64,000 nucleotides of DNA from Candidatus Kaistia colombiensis (GCA_029203105.1 CP119318.1:506001-570000); one strand, 5' to 3'. Positions 25,025 through 32,792 are shown, counted from the first letter of the stretch. Numbers and translations are program-made. The notes: generated from the sequence alone by a model not told the origin.

Positions 25025-25966
25025 TTAGCCTTCGATGATAGGGCCGTCGACATAAGGCGCCTCCTGGGTCAGGCCGTAGCTGATAATTCCGGCCATAGCC
25101 GACTGCGTGCGGGATTGCGGTTGCCCGGGGCTCAAACGGAAGTTGGCCACCGCTGCCGGCGGTGCCTCGTTCAGCCATGCCTCGGCATTGAGCCAAGTGG
25201 CAGGCTGCTTTGTGAATTTCGGATCTTCGCCTTGCCGCTCGGTGGCGTAGCGGGTTGCGCCTGCCACCAAATCGGCCACGGTCGCCTTCTTCGACTTGAT
25301 CACCGCCAGGAAGGCTTTGCGGGCTCGGCCCTTGTCGTCCTTGCGCGGATAGGCCGGCCAGAACTCTTCCTCAAAAGCCGCTTCGGATGCTGCAGCTTCC
25401 GCCTTCATCTGAGGCTTTAGCGCAGGTGTCGGGATGGCGTCGTCATCGCCTTCGAGCACTCGCGAGATAGTTCTTTCCTGCTCCTCTTCCTGTTCCTGTT
25501 CTCTCTCCTGTTCCTGTTCCTGGTTTCGAATGGGTTCGGGAAGGGTTTCGAAACCGTTCAATGCATCGGCCGGGAATTTCGGGCTGAATGCTCGCAAAGC
25601 CCTTGCTAGCTCTCGCTTTTGAGGGATGTTGTCCGGCACCATTTTGAACAGCTTGGCGGCCGACGCGCCTTGGTTCGGGTTTTCGATCAGGTTCCACTTG
25701 AGGAAGAGCTGGATGAACACCCAGCTCGACCCTTGATCGCGGGTTGCGAAACCCTTTCGGAACAGTTCGGCAAACCCTTCCGAAACCCTTTCGGCCGACC
25801 ACTGCAGGTCGTCTGCGGCGTAGCCGTCCGGAAGTCGGAAGCAGCCGATCTGGTTGCTATGCGGGGAGGTGAGAAGATAGAGGGCGAGCGCCCTCCCATC
25901 TTCCGACATTCCACGCGTCGTGCTGCTCGTCCAGAATGAGGTGTGGACTTTGCCGTAATCACGCAT
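25025..25966 (-). CDS. Phage-type replication protein (O-like)
   Basis: The 313-residue protein starts MRDYGKVHTSFWTSSTTRGM, with the ATG overlapping the upstream gene's stop (ATGCGTGA). The N-terminal domain (ALALYLLTSPHSNQIGCFRL, LRKGFATR-like winged-helix features) is the kind found in phage replication initiators. A low-complexity QEQEQEREQEQEEEQE linker (about residues 150-165) leads to FWPAYPRKDDKGRARKAFLA and FTKQPATWLNAEAWLNE, the C-terminal module common in phage replisome organisers and thought to recruit the host helicase. It likely starts replication of the excised island. Confidence 0.8.
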   Translation of the reverse strand: MRDYGKVHTSFWTSSTTRGMSEDGRALALYLLTSPHSNQIGCFRLPDGYAADDLQWSAERVSEGFAELFRKGFATRDQGSSWVFIQLFLKWNLIENPNQGASAAKLFKMVPDNIPQKRELARALRAFSPKFPADALNGFETLPEPIRNQEQEQEREQEQEEEQERTISRVLEGDDDAIPTPALKPQMKAEAAASEAAFEEEFWPAYPRKDDKGRARKAFLAVIKSKKATVADLVAGATRYATERQGEDPKFTKQPATWLNAEAWLNEAPPAAVANFRLSPGQPQSRTQSAMAGIISYGLTQEAPYVDGPIIEG

Positions 25967-26216
25967 GGGCGCCGCCAGCAGCGTTTTCGACGCTGTCGAC
26001 AATGGGCAACTCCCAGCCCCTAGCCTCTACGGTGGCGCTTTCATGGGTAGGCCCGTCCCAGACGTTAAGGGCACCCCCGTCAGCATCGACAACGCTCACG
26101 AAATAGCGAAGTTGGCCGAGACGGGGATGATCAGGCGGGCCAGAGATAGTGCCCGCCTCGATCAGCGTGTGATGAAAGTCCGCGTCTTTCGGAAAGAGTT
26201 CGACGACGTCACTCAT
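25959..26216 (-). CDS. Small island hypothetical protein (85 aa)
   Basis: The 85-residue protein (MSDVVELFPKDADFHHTLIE ... LRYFVSVVDADGGALNVWDG) overlaps genes on both sides by 4-8 bp. The VVELFP start is common in small phage proteins. No known domain. It is part of the leftward excision/replication operon. Confidence 0.7.
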   Translation of the reverse strand: MSDVVELFPKDADFHHTLIEAGTISGPPDHPRLGQLRYFVSVVDADGGALNVWDGPTHESATVEARGWELPIVDSVENAAGGAHA

Positions 26217-26506
26217 GCTGCCCGCTCCACGTCCAGAACTTCGACCTGAGAGCGGAGGAAGTAGCGGGCATGGCGCCCGCTGAACGCGCCGTCGTGGGAC
26301 TCGTCGACGGTTTCGATATTGAGGCCGGCTTTGCGCGCTTTGAAAACGTAGGCGCTGACACGAGGCGCAGGGCTCTCCACGCTGGTGGTGCCACGCTCGC
26401 CGGACTGGATGAGACGGTCAACCATCCAGGCGACGCGGCCTTTCAAGATAAGGATTCGGCCGTCCTCGCCGCCGACGCGGATTTGAAGTTTCACGATAGC
26501 GTTCAT
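26213..26506 (-). CDS. Winged-helix-like small phage protein
   Basis: The 97-residue protein contains LKGRVAWMVDRLIQSGERGT, SPAPRVSAYVFKARKAGLNI and ETVDESHDGAFSGRHARYFL. This W..L...G..G.T....PR.S.YVF.LR..GL.IET.....G...G.HARY.L pattern is a recurrent winged-helix protein in rhizobial prophages. It probably binds DNA and may regulate replication or excision. Overlaps both neighbours by 4 bp. Confidence 0.8.
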   Translation of the reverse strand: MNAIVKLQIRVGGEDGRILILKGRVAWMVDRLIQSGERGTTSVESPAPRVSAYVFKARKAGLNIETVDESHDGAFSGRHARYFLRSQVEVLDVERAA

Positions 26507-26721
26507 GAGTGCACCTCACGCATGGCGAGGCCGGCGCTGATGGCCATGACCTTCGCGATTGATTCCGACAGGCCGAAACGCGTCTGCAAACGACGGCTGG
26601 CTTGAAGGAGGGGAGAGGAAGGGCTAGTCTCTGACCCGATCAGCTCACCAAGATGATCAAGGTTCTGAAGGCCGTTCGCTGTGCAACCAGCGGCGGCCTT
26701 CGCCATTTCAGGCGGGCGCAT
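26503..26721 (-). CDS. Small island hypothetical protein (72 aa)
   Basis: The 72-residue protein (MRPPEMAKAAAGCTANGLQN ... FGLSESIAKVMAISAGLAM) begins immediately after the excisionase-like gene stop and overlaps the next gene by 4 bp. SRRLQTRFGLSESIAKVMA may form a helix-turn-helix-like unit. Function unknown. Confidence 0.6.
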   Translation of the reverse strand: MRPPEMAKAAAGCTANGLQNLDHLGELIGSETSPSSPLLQASRRLQTRFGLSESIAKVMAISAGLAMREVHS

Positions 26722-26952
26722 CTATGCAGCCACCTGGGACGTGGACTGACGACGACGCGATGCGAGCCAGATATCCAAGTCGCTGAGGTCGTAGACGACG
26801 CGCTTGCCGACCTTGATGTAGGTGGGGCCGCCGCCGGTCAGGCGGAACTTATCGAGCGTCGATTTCCCAAGGCCGGCATAGGTCGCGGCCTCAAGCGTAT
26901 CGAGCATGCGGCGGGCCGCCGTGCTCTGATCCTGGGTGGCTGGGTGGTTCAT
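26722..26952 (-). CDS. AlpA/MerR-type helix-turn-helix protein, candidate excisionase
   Basis: The 76-residue protein carries LDTLEAATYAGLGKSTLDKF, GPTYIKVGKRVVYDLSDLDI and WLASRRR, the helix-turn-helix 17/AlpA pattern in which a small protein chooses a DNA site and often acts as the recombination directionality factor. It is encoded in the same direction as, and about 1.1 kb downstream of, the integrase, and leads the replication operon. It is 127 bp from an array of four 11-bp repeats that could be its binding sites. Confidence 0.82.
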   Translation of the reverse strand: MNHPATQDQSTAARRMLDTLEAATYAGLGKSTLDKFRLTGGGPTYIKVGKRVVYDLSDLDIWLASRRRQSTSQVAA

Positions 26953-27078
26953 CTCTTACCTCGCAGTAGCGCCGGAACACACCGGCTATGCGAGGAAGGA
27001 TGAGCGATTACAGGCAGGTAGTCGAAATGTGCAAATGCGCGGCAGCGAGATACCGGCGAATATGGCCGCGCGTTCTCC

Positions 27079-27122
27079 GCGCATTATTCGCGAGTTATTC
27101 GCGCATTATTCGCGCATTATTC
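27079..27122 (+). repeat. Four 11-bp tandem repeats (iteron-like)
   Basis: Four head-to-tail units: GCGCATTATTC, GCGAGTTATTC, GCGCATTATTC, GCGCATTATTC. Units of 11 bp place each copy on nearly the same helix face. The array lies just upstream of the leftward excision/replication operon and touches the last codons of the gene at 27117. It may be a replication origin iteron set or an operator/excisionase site. Confidence 0.8.
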
Positions 27123-28004
27123 GGGCGTCGGACGCTTGCTCCGGGGACGCCCTGCGGGCTTAGCACCATACACTTCTTTGTAGATGGCACGTCCCCTATC
27201 TCGCGGCACCGATCCTGGCCCGAAGTGCTTTTCGAGTTCGCGCTCTGCGTCCTTTTGAGTAAGCCCGCGCCCTTCCTGCTTGAGGTTCAAAAAGAACTTT
27301 CGCACTTCGCTTTCGGGTGCGGGTCTATGCGCTGGATTTTGAGCTTTAGCCCGCTGGGTCTTTTCAAACGCGGTCAAATCCGCGTCACTGAGAAAAATGA
27401 GGTGGTAAGGGTCTTGAGCGGATCTGTCGCCACATGATCCTGGGGCGAATGGCTTGTCGAGCCTCATCTGGCAAAAATCGAAGCGCTGTCGCCACATCTC
27501 CGTGTGCCACGCTGCGGCAGGGACCGGGGACAGTTCCCCGCCACGAACGGGTCTGGCTGCTGCCCGAAATTCTCCGGCAGCAAGTTTAGCTGCAATAATC
27601 TGCTCTACAGCTTGGCGACGTAAAATCTGAGCTGCCACCTTGCGGCTTTGAGCGTCGAGAAGCTTTGCTCCGCGTGCCCAGTCTTCGGCGCCGATATAGA
27701 TCGTTTGCTTGCGATAGTTGGGGGACGCGTTCTGAACGACAACCCACCGTTCCACGCCTGGCTTATAGTCGTGGAAGTGTGCCCCGAGGGACTCATTGAC
27801 GTACCTCTTGGTGGCGAATGAAGCGTCCGCCCAGCTATCAGGAACTATATGAGACGCGTCGGCGACCAATTCTTCGCCGTTCCACTTATCGCCGAATTCG
27901 GCTCGCCCAACCCGATCTATCGCCCGACCAAGGAATAGAAATCCCAGCCCATCAAAGGGCCATTTGCTAGGGTCCGACCAGAATTCCAGTCTCATCGCAT
28001 GCAC
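27117..28004 (-). CDS. Island hypothetical protein (295 aa)
   Basis: The 295-residue protein (MHAMRLEFWSDPSKWPFDGL) has an N-terminal WPFxxLGFLFLGRAIDRVG segment and a C-terminal KFFLNLKQEGRGLTQKDAER, ELEKHFGPGSVPRDRGRAIY region rich in charge. A second ATG three codons in is an alternative start. Related genes occur beside integrases in rhizobial islands. I do not recognise a catalytic motif. It lies between the integrase and the iteron array. Confidence 0.72.
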   Translation of the reverse strand: MHAMRLEFWSDPSKWPFDGLGFLFLGRAIDRVGRAEFGDKWNGEELVADASHIVPDSWADASFATKRYVNESLGAHFHDYKPGVERWVVVQNASPNYRKQTIYIGAEDWARGAKLLDAQSRKVAAQILRRQAVEQIIAAKLAAGEFRAAARPVRGGELSPVPAAAWHTEMWRQRFDFCQMRLDKPFAPGSCGDRSAQDPYHLIFLSDADLTAFEKTQRAKAQNPAHRPAPESEVRKFFLNLKQEGRGLTQKDAERELEKHFGPGSVPRDRGRAIYKEVYGAKPAGRPRSKRPTPE

Positions 28005-28087
28005 CTATGCGGCACCAAATTGAGCGCAGGGAAACCGGTGGTGCATGACCGGCTTATCGGGTGGCCGCCCTATCCCTGCGCGTTCGG

Positions 28088-29377
28088 CTACTTCTTTAAC
28101 GCCACCACATTCCCAGGAACCTTGCCATCGAGTGCCGCAGCAATTGTGGAGCCGATTGCCTCCGACGCTCGCTTAACCGGGTCATCGGCGAGATGGGCGT
28201 ATCTATTGGTCGTAGAGGCCTGACTATGCCCGAGAAGCTTCCCGATGATAGGAAGGCCGAGATTCGCCCCCGCGCCGTAGCTGGCGAACGTGTGACGCAG
28301 ATCGTGAACCCGCACGCCGGAGAGCCCTGCCCGCTTAGAAACTAGGGCCCACGGCCTCTTCAGATCCGCCCGCGGCTTTTCATCCCTGCTCCCCACCGTC
28401 GTGCCGGCAATCACGTATATTCCGGTCCTGGGCAGTTCTTGAAGGACCAGCATCGCGGGCGCGTTCAGCACGATTGTCTTTTTCCCGGTCTTGCTATCCG
28501 GCAAAAGCAGCAGGCCACGCTCTAGGTCCACTTCCTGCCATTTCAGGTGGAGGATTTCCCGAAGCCTGGCGCCGGTTAACATCAACAGGCGAAGCGCGGC
28601 GGCCGGCTCTCGACCGATCATCACCCGGCGGTTTTCAGCCTTCGGAGCGTGTTTGGTTTTCTTGAGGGGGTCTGGCTCCCATGGAATGCCAATCGTCTCC
28701 CCCTCCTTTATCGCGGCTCCCAGCCTCTCAAGCTCTTCAAGGCCCAGAAACCGTTCGCGCTTCCTATTGCCGAAGCGCGTGACCTTAGCAGCAGGGTTCG
28801 TTCCTTCTCCGATGAAGCCATGCTTCTCGCCCCAGGCGTACATTGCGCTCACCACCGCAAGCACCCGATTGGCGCTCGCCGGGTGGTCATCAAGCTTGGC
28901 TTGGTAGCGAAGCAAATCCGCCGGCTGAACATCCGCAGCACGCTTCCGACCAATGGCTGGTTCGATATGCGCGTTGAAAGCACTTCGATAGCTCGCGGCC
29001 GTGTTGGGCTTTAATTTGGGTGCGACGTGCAAACGCTCGAATTCCTCGAACAGCGCCTTGACCGTCAGTGCAATCTTCGCGGCCGCCTTCTCACTCGCCG
29101 GGTCGGCGCCTTTTGCGACTGACCCGAGGATGCTCCGGGCCTCGCTTCGCGCTTCCTCCGGCGTTAAGGCACCATATCGTCCAATTGTGACGAACCGTTT
29201 CGGGCCATCGCGGCCGCCGTCTTTTGGCCGATACCGGAGAATGAAGGCCTTGGTGCCACTGGTCTCGACTCGAATGCCGAAGCCTTTGAGGTCGGCATCC
29301 CATACCACGAACCGGCGGCTGGACGCTTCGAGACCGTCGATGAGCCGCTTGGTCAGCTTCTTGGGTGCTTCGCTCAT
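28088..29377 (-). CDS. int: Tyrosine-type site-specific integrase
   Basis: The 429-residue protein has the N-terminal arm-binding domain of the DUF4102/P4-like type (LKGFGIRVETSGTKAFILRY), a SAM-like core-binding domain at about 100-190, and a catalytic domain with Arg271 (LTGARLREI), His358-x-x-Arg361 (HDLRH), His384 (LLGHS) and Tyr393 (NRYAHL). It should catalyse integration and excision at the tRNA-Thr att site 145 bp away. An in-frame ATG ten codons upstream lies in the arm-type repeat and is less likely. Confidence 0.97.
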   Translation of the reverse strand: MSEAPKKLTKRLIDGLEASSRRFVVWDADLKGFGIRVETSGTKAFILRYRPKDGGRDGPKRFVTIGRYGALTPEEARSEARSILGSVAKGADPASEKAAAKIALTVKALFEEFERLHVAPKLKPNTAASYRSAFNAHIEPAIGRKRAADVQPADLLRYQAKLDDHPASANRVLAVVSAMYAWGEKHGFIGEGTNPAAKVTRFGNRKRERFLGLEELERLGAAIKEGETIGIPWEPDPLKKTKHAPKAENRRVMIGREPAAALRLLMLTGARLREILHLKWQEVDLERGLLLLPDSKTGKKTIVLNAPAMLVLQELPRTGIYVIAGTTVGSRDEKPRADLKRPWALVSKRAGLSGVRVHDLRHTFASYGAGANLGLPIIGKLLGHSQASTTNRYAHLADDPVKRASEAIGSTIAAALDGKVPGNVVALKK

Positions 29378-29395
29378 CAGGTCTCGTCTCGGCCG

Positions 29396-29418
29396 CTTGG
29401 TGACCACATGGTGACCAC
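29396..29418 (+). repeat. Candidate right arm-type integrase site
   Basis: This is an exact copy, in the same orientation, of the 23-bp sequence at 8213-8235, again two GGTGACCAC units separated by AT. It overlaps the region just upstream of the integrase start, so integrase binding here could also regulate its own expression. Confidence 0.6.
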
Positions 29419-29521
29419 CGAAAAGGAATCTACTGACGAAACCCTACAACGAACGGATAAGGAAACCAAGCGATACGGCCATTCTCGGACATGCCCGGCA
29501 ACGTAGGGATATCGACTCCCT

Positions 29522-29576
29522 ATCATTCGTAATGATGGGGTCACAGGTTCGAATCCTGTAAGCGGCACCACTCCCC
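29522..29576 (+). repeat. attR: 55-bp direct repeat of the tRNA-Thr 3' half
   Basis: The segment copies the tRNA-Thr gene from its anticodon stem through CCA plus six bases. It has no 5' half, so it is not a tRNA gene. It is the right junction of the island. From 29577 onward sequence outside this island begins. Confidence 0.95.
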
Positions 29577-29752
29577 TCCCCAAAGTATATATTTTTCAAT
29601 ACGATAGCTGGCTTGGATTTTTTCAATCCCGCCCCCTAGATCCACCTCCCCGCTGGTGCTTTGGAAGGGGCAGCCGTGCCGCCGGCATCGAATGCATTCC
29701 TGAGCGCGGTGGCGGCGCAGGCGTGTGCTGGAGGAACCGACGGTCGTCTGTC

Positions 29753-29800
29753 GACCAAGGCAAAAGCCCCAACGAGCTGGCGAGCGAGAACGACGGGTAG
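29753..29800 (+). pseudogene. Remnant of a ribbon-helix-helix gene 3' end
   Basis: Sixteen codons ending in TAG read DQGKSPNELASENDG, almost the same as the tail DEGKSPDELTSENDG of the island gene at 11299-11517. Upstream sequence no longer matches. It lies in 29577-29894, a gap with no intact gene, and indicates a second, decayed copy of the island's gene pair. Confidence 0.75.
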
Positions 29801-29894
29801 TTCCGGACACGACTGCTCGGCATAAGAAATAATACTGGGTCGCCATGCGCTGCCTACGATGTTCGGCCGATCGACAAAGCAATGGGCGGAACCA

Positions 29895-30410
29895 ATGACC
29901 GGATATGTAGCCCTACTCAGGGCCGTGAATGTCGGGAGCACTGGAAAACTGCCGATGCGTGATCTGGCCGAGATGTGTGAAGCGTCTGGCTTCGCTCAGG
30001 TCCGCACCTATATCGCGAGCGGCAATGTCGTCTTCCAAAGCCGCGACAGTGAGGATCAGGTTCGGTCGGCCCTCGAAAAGCGTCTTCGTGCCTATGCCGG
30101 GAAGAATGTCGGCGTTGTGGTGCGAACCGCCACCGAGATTGCCGACGTGCTTGCGCGCAATCCATTCGCGGAAGCGCCTGGTAATCGCGTCATGGCGCTG
30201 TTCGTCGACGCTCCGCTCCCGAGTGACCCGTTGCAAGGCGTGACAGGCGCCAAGAACGAACAGATACGCTTGGGAAAGCGCGAACTGTTTGTCTTCTACC
30301 CGGATGGCATGGCAACCACACGGCTTCGCATTCCCGGCGAGAAGCATGGGACGGCGCGAAACATGAACACAGTTGCCAAACTGGCCGAAATGACGGCCGC
30401 CCTCGCTTAG
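29895..30410 (+). CDS. DUF1697 family protein
   Basis: The 171-residue protein starts MTGYVALLRAVNVGSTGKLP and continues MRDLAEMCEASGFAQVRTYI and ASGNVVFQS, the invariant opening of the DUF1697 family, with a RNMNTVAKLAEM end. Function of the family is unknown. It lies between the two remnants of the ribbon-helix-helix/nuclease pair, so it was probably brought in by, or inserted into, an older island. Confidence 0.9.
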   Translation: MTGYVALLRAVNVGSTGKLPMRDLAEMCEASGFAQVRTYIASGNVVFQSRDSEDQVRSALEKRLRAYAGKNVGVVVRTATEIADVLARNPFAEAPGNRVMALFVDAPLPSDPLQGVTGAKNEQIRLGKRELFVFYPDGMATTRLRIPGEKHGTARNMNTVAKLAEMTAALA

Positions 30411-30450
30411 ATCGCCAGCGTTTTGAATGTCCCCTTCCAGCTAGCCGGCC

Positions 30451-30492
30451 GCGGCCGAGGTCGTAGACGGCGACACGGTAGCCCTGCCGTGG
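30451..30492 (+). pseudogene. Remnant of an SNase-like nuclease gene
   Basis: Fourteen codons read AAEVVDGDTVALPW, matching SAEVVDGN...DGDTVALPC of the nuclease at 11514-11954 with an internal deletion. The rest of the gene is gone. Together with 29753-29800 it marks a decayed paralogous cassette. The surrounding 30411-30644 shows nothing else. Confidence 0.65.
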
Positions 30493-30644
30493 AGTTGGCG
30501 GGCGACGTCCAGAGAGGGCCGGTTGTCACAATCGGTTGATCGGAATCTATGCGTCTTGCTGTTGCAGCCGGCAGCGCCGATTGTGCGCCGCTGGAGCATC
30601 GGTGTGCTTAGCCACGCGCTCAAAGTCGTCGGCAGGAGATTGTC

Positions 30645-31919
30645 TTGCAGGAGCAAACCTCCCCCAAAGGCGCATCTGCGGTCCTCGCTAACCTCGAAAG
30701 GCTGCTACCAAACCTGGAGGCGCTCTATAAGGACGTGCACGCGCATCCGGAGCTGTCGATGCAGGAGATGCGAACTGCGGGCATCGCCGCGGACGGGCTC
30801 AGGAAAGCGGGGTTCGAGGTCACGACCGGGGTTGGCAAGACGGGCGTGGTTGGGCTGCTCCGCAACGGCGCGGGGCCGACGGTGATGCTGCGCGCGGATA
30901 TGGACGCGCTGCCAATCGCAGAGAACACCGGCCTTGCTTATGCCAGCACCGTCACGGTGACCGATACCGAAGGGAACACCGTGCCGGTGGGGCACATGTG
31001 CGGTCATGACATGCATGTGGCCTGGCTGGTCGGCGCAGCGACATTGCTGTCGCAGGCGCGCGACGACTGGACCGGCACGTTGCTAGCCGTATTCCAACCG
31101 GGAGAGGAAACGGCCCAAGGCGCCCAGGCCATGATCGACGATGGCCTGCTTAAACGCTTTCCCGCACCCGATGTCGTGCTTGGTCAGCATGTCATGGTCG
31201 GTCCCGCGGGCACCGTCGCTGGCAGTGCCGGACCCATCACTTCGGCGGCGGATAGCCTGCAAATCCACCTTTTCGGGCGCGGCGCGCACGGATCGATGCC
31301 GCAGGCCAGTATTGATCCCGTCGTCATGGCGGCATCCGTGGTCCTGCGACTCCAGACCATCGTGTCCCGTGAGGTCGCCGCCAACGATGCGGCGGTGGTC
31401 ACGGTCGGCGTATTGCAGGCCGGCACGAAGGAGAACGTCATTCCCGATGACGCCATTATCAAACTCAATGTGCGGACGTTCGACGAAGGCGTGCGCAAAC
31501 ACGTGCTCGCGGCAATCGAGCGGATCGTCAATGCCGAGGCAGAAGCCTCTGGCGCCCCGCGCAAGCCCGAGATTACGCCGCTCGACCGCTATCCGCTCAA
31601 CGTGAACGATGAAACCGCGAGCAACCGTATCGCGGCAGCGTTTCGCGGCTATTTTTCCCCCGACCGGGTGAAGCACACGGGCCCCGCGCCGGCGAGCGAA
31701 GATTTCGGCTGCTTCGGCACCGCATGGCAGGTGCCATCGGTGTTCTGGTTCGTAGGCGGCACCGATCCCAAGATCTATACCGAGGCTAAGGCGGCTGGCA
31801 GGCTGAATGAGTTGCCGGTCAATCACAGCCCGCAGTTTGCCCCGGTCCTGCACCCGACCCTGGAGACGGGCGTCGAGGCGCTGGTCGTCGGTGCGCTGGC
31901 TTGGCTGGGCAAAGCTTGA
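30645..31919 (+). CDS. M20 family amidohydrolase (hippurate hydrolase-like)
   Basis: The 424-residue protein starts at a TTG preceded by AGGAG six bases upstream, which supports this unusual start. It has HAHPELSMQE, MLRADMDALP, GHMCGHDMHVA (Cys119, His121, His124), FQPGEETAQGA (Glu154/155), GQHVM and NHSPQFAP, the full metal-ligand set of M20D amidohydrolases, which cleave N-acyl amino acids or peptides. No signal peptide, so cytoplasmic. Substrate unknown. The next gene is a membrane channel-like protein on the same strand. Confidence 0.92.
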   Translation: MQEQTSPKGASAVLANLERLLPNLEALYKDVHAHPELSMQEMRTAGIAADGLRKAGFEVTTGVGKTGVVGLLRNGAGPTVMLRADMDALPIAENTGLAYASTVTVTDTEGNTVPVGHMCGHDMHVAWLVGAATLLSQARDDWTGTLLAVFQPGEETAQGAQAMIDDGLLKRFPAPDVVLGQHVMVGPAGTVAGSAGPITSAADSLQIHLFGRGAHGSMPQASIDPVVMAASVVLRLQTIVSREVAANDAAVVTVGVLQAGTKENVIPDDAIIKLNVRTFDEGVRKHVLAAIERIVNAEAEASGAPRKPEITPLDRYPLNVNDETASNRIAAAFRGYFSPDRVKHTGPAPASEDFGCFGTAWQVPSVFWFVGGTDPKIYTEAKAAGRLNELPVNHSPQFAPVLHPTLETGVEALVVGALAWLGKA

Positions 31920-32018
31920 CGTCGTTGGAGCCGGGCCAAGTGCCCAACGCGTAGCGTAGTGGCGCTCCCTCTGCGACGGCGTACATATCGGACTAAGCTT
32001 TTGCGAACGGGGGCCATC

Positions 32019-32687
32019 ATGATCACCGTCGATAATTTCGTGCCTATTCTCGACTTGGGCGGGACCTTCGTTTTCGCGATCAGTGGGGCGGTTGCCGCAG
32101 TCAATCGCCGTCTCGACATCTTCGGCATCCTCGTCCTGTCCTTCGTGACAGGAAATCTTGGCGGGATCACTCGTGACCTGCTGATCGGCGCGGTCCCTCC
32201 GGCTGCCTTGACCGATGGCCGGTATTTGCTGGTTTCCGTCCTCGCGGGACTCATCACTTTCTTTTGGTATGCGGGTGTCGACAGGCTGCGCAGTCCTGTA
32301 CTTCTGTTCGACGCGGTGGGACTGTCGTTCTTTGCCGTCGCCGGTGCCCAAAAGGCTATAGAATTCGGGCTAAGTCCGGTCATGGCGGCACTTCTCGGCA
32401 TGCTGACAGGCATCGGCGGTGGGATGACGCGCGATGTCCTTCTCGCAGAGATTCCGCACGTGTTGCGTTCGGATTTATACGCTGTGGCAGCCTTGGCCGC
32501 CGCGTCCCTCGTCGTGATCGGCCATATGCTTGGTGTTTCCTATGGCGTCTCAGCTTTGGCCGGAGGTGTTCTTTGTTTCGGCCTTCGCTTCATGGCGATC
32601 CGCCACGGCTGGCATTTGCCTATCGCCCATCTGTCCGCGCAGGGGCGTGCGGACGCCGCCCCCACGGACGAGAAAGAGCCCCGCTGA
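32019..32687 (+). CDS. TRIC cation channel family (UPF0126, YicG-like) membrane protein
   Basis: The 222-residue protein from MITVDNFVPILDLGGTFVFA contains two tandem halves with the glycine-rich motifs FAISGAVAAVNRRLDIFGIL, GGITRDLLIG and later GMLTGIGGGMTRDVLL, with about seven membrane segments. These are the signatures of bacterial TRIC-type channels (UPF0126). The ion carried in bacteria is probably potassium or another monovalent cation. The longer frame upstream is rejected because the domain begins at the chosen start. Confidence 0.9.
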   Translation: MITVDNFVPILDLGGTFVFAISGAVAAVNRRLDIFGILVLSFVTGNLGGITRDLLIGAVPPAALTDGRYLLVSVLAGLITFFWYAGVDRLRSPVLLFDAVGLSFFAVAGAQKAIEFGLSPVMAALLGMLTGIGGGMTRDVLLAEIPHVLRSDLYAVAALAAASLVVIGHMLGVSYGVSALAGGVLCFGLRFMAIRHGWHLPIAHLSAQGRADAAPTDEKEPR

Positions 32688-32792
32688 GCCGGCAGGCGCT
32701 GCCGCCCTACACGACCTGGCAGAACGAAAGTCGGCCGCCGGCAAACGGGATGACCGACGGCGCCGGTCACCCCGTCGATGCGGCCGCGCGGC

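Larger units (their letters stand above)
21803..25053 (-). pseudogene. Phage-type replication-region gene interrupted by IS21
   Basis: The 5' part (25053 to 24965) reads MSTALSSKANAGAATPRTPV then AERARKKAEE, and the 3' part (22472 to 21803) continues LADLVYEAERILRGDLYAVY to the stop. Removing the IS and one copy of the 8-bp target duplication restores one frame of 253 codons. The start lies inside the 3' end of the upstream replication gene. The C-terminal part resembles proteins in rhizobial prophages near replication genes (GALEAACLRIMDTQTFLPSI, AEVLTALKAEE), possibly a helicase-loader type. A TTG inside the IS end could still express 227 residues. Confidence 0.85.
8101..29576. mobile_element. 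Integrated 21.5-kb genomic island (prophage remnant or satellite-like) in tRNA-Thr
   Basis: The island is delimited by a perfect 55-bp direct repeat (8101-8155 and 29522-29576) made of the tRNA-Thr 3' half plus six flanking bases. A tyrosine integrase lies at the right end, reading leftward, with an AlpA-type excisionase candidate and phage-type replication genes next to it. The left and middle parts carry small overlapping genes, a ribbon-helix-helix/nuclease pair, a toxin-antitoxin candidate and two virion-type proteins. No capsid, portal, terminase or lysis genes are visible, so autonomous particle formation seems impossible. An IS21 element has inserted within it. Confidence 0.93.

Noticed and set aside
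27079..27122. CRISPR-like array
   Set aside because: The four 11-bp units are contiguous without spacers and far too short for CRISPR repeats. No CRISPR or cas gene was seen anywhere in the window.
29522..29576. Second tRNA-Thr gene
   Set aside because: Only the 3' half is present. The acceptor 5' strand and D-arm are missing, so it is the attR copy.
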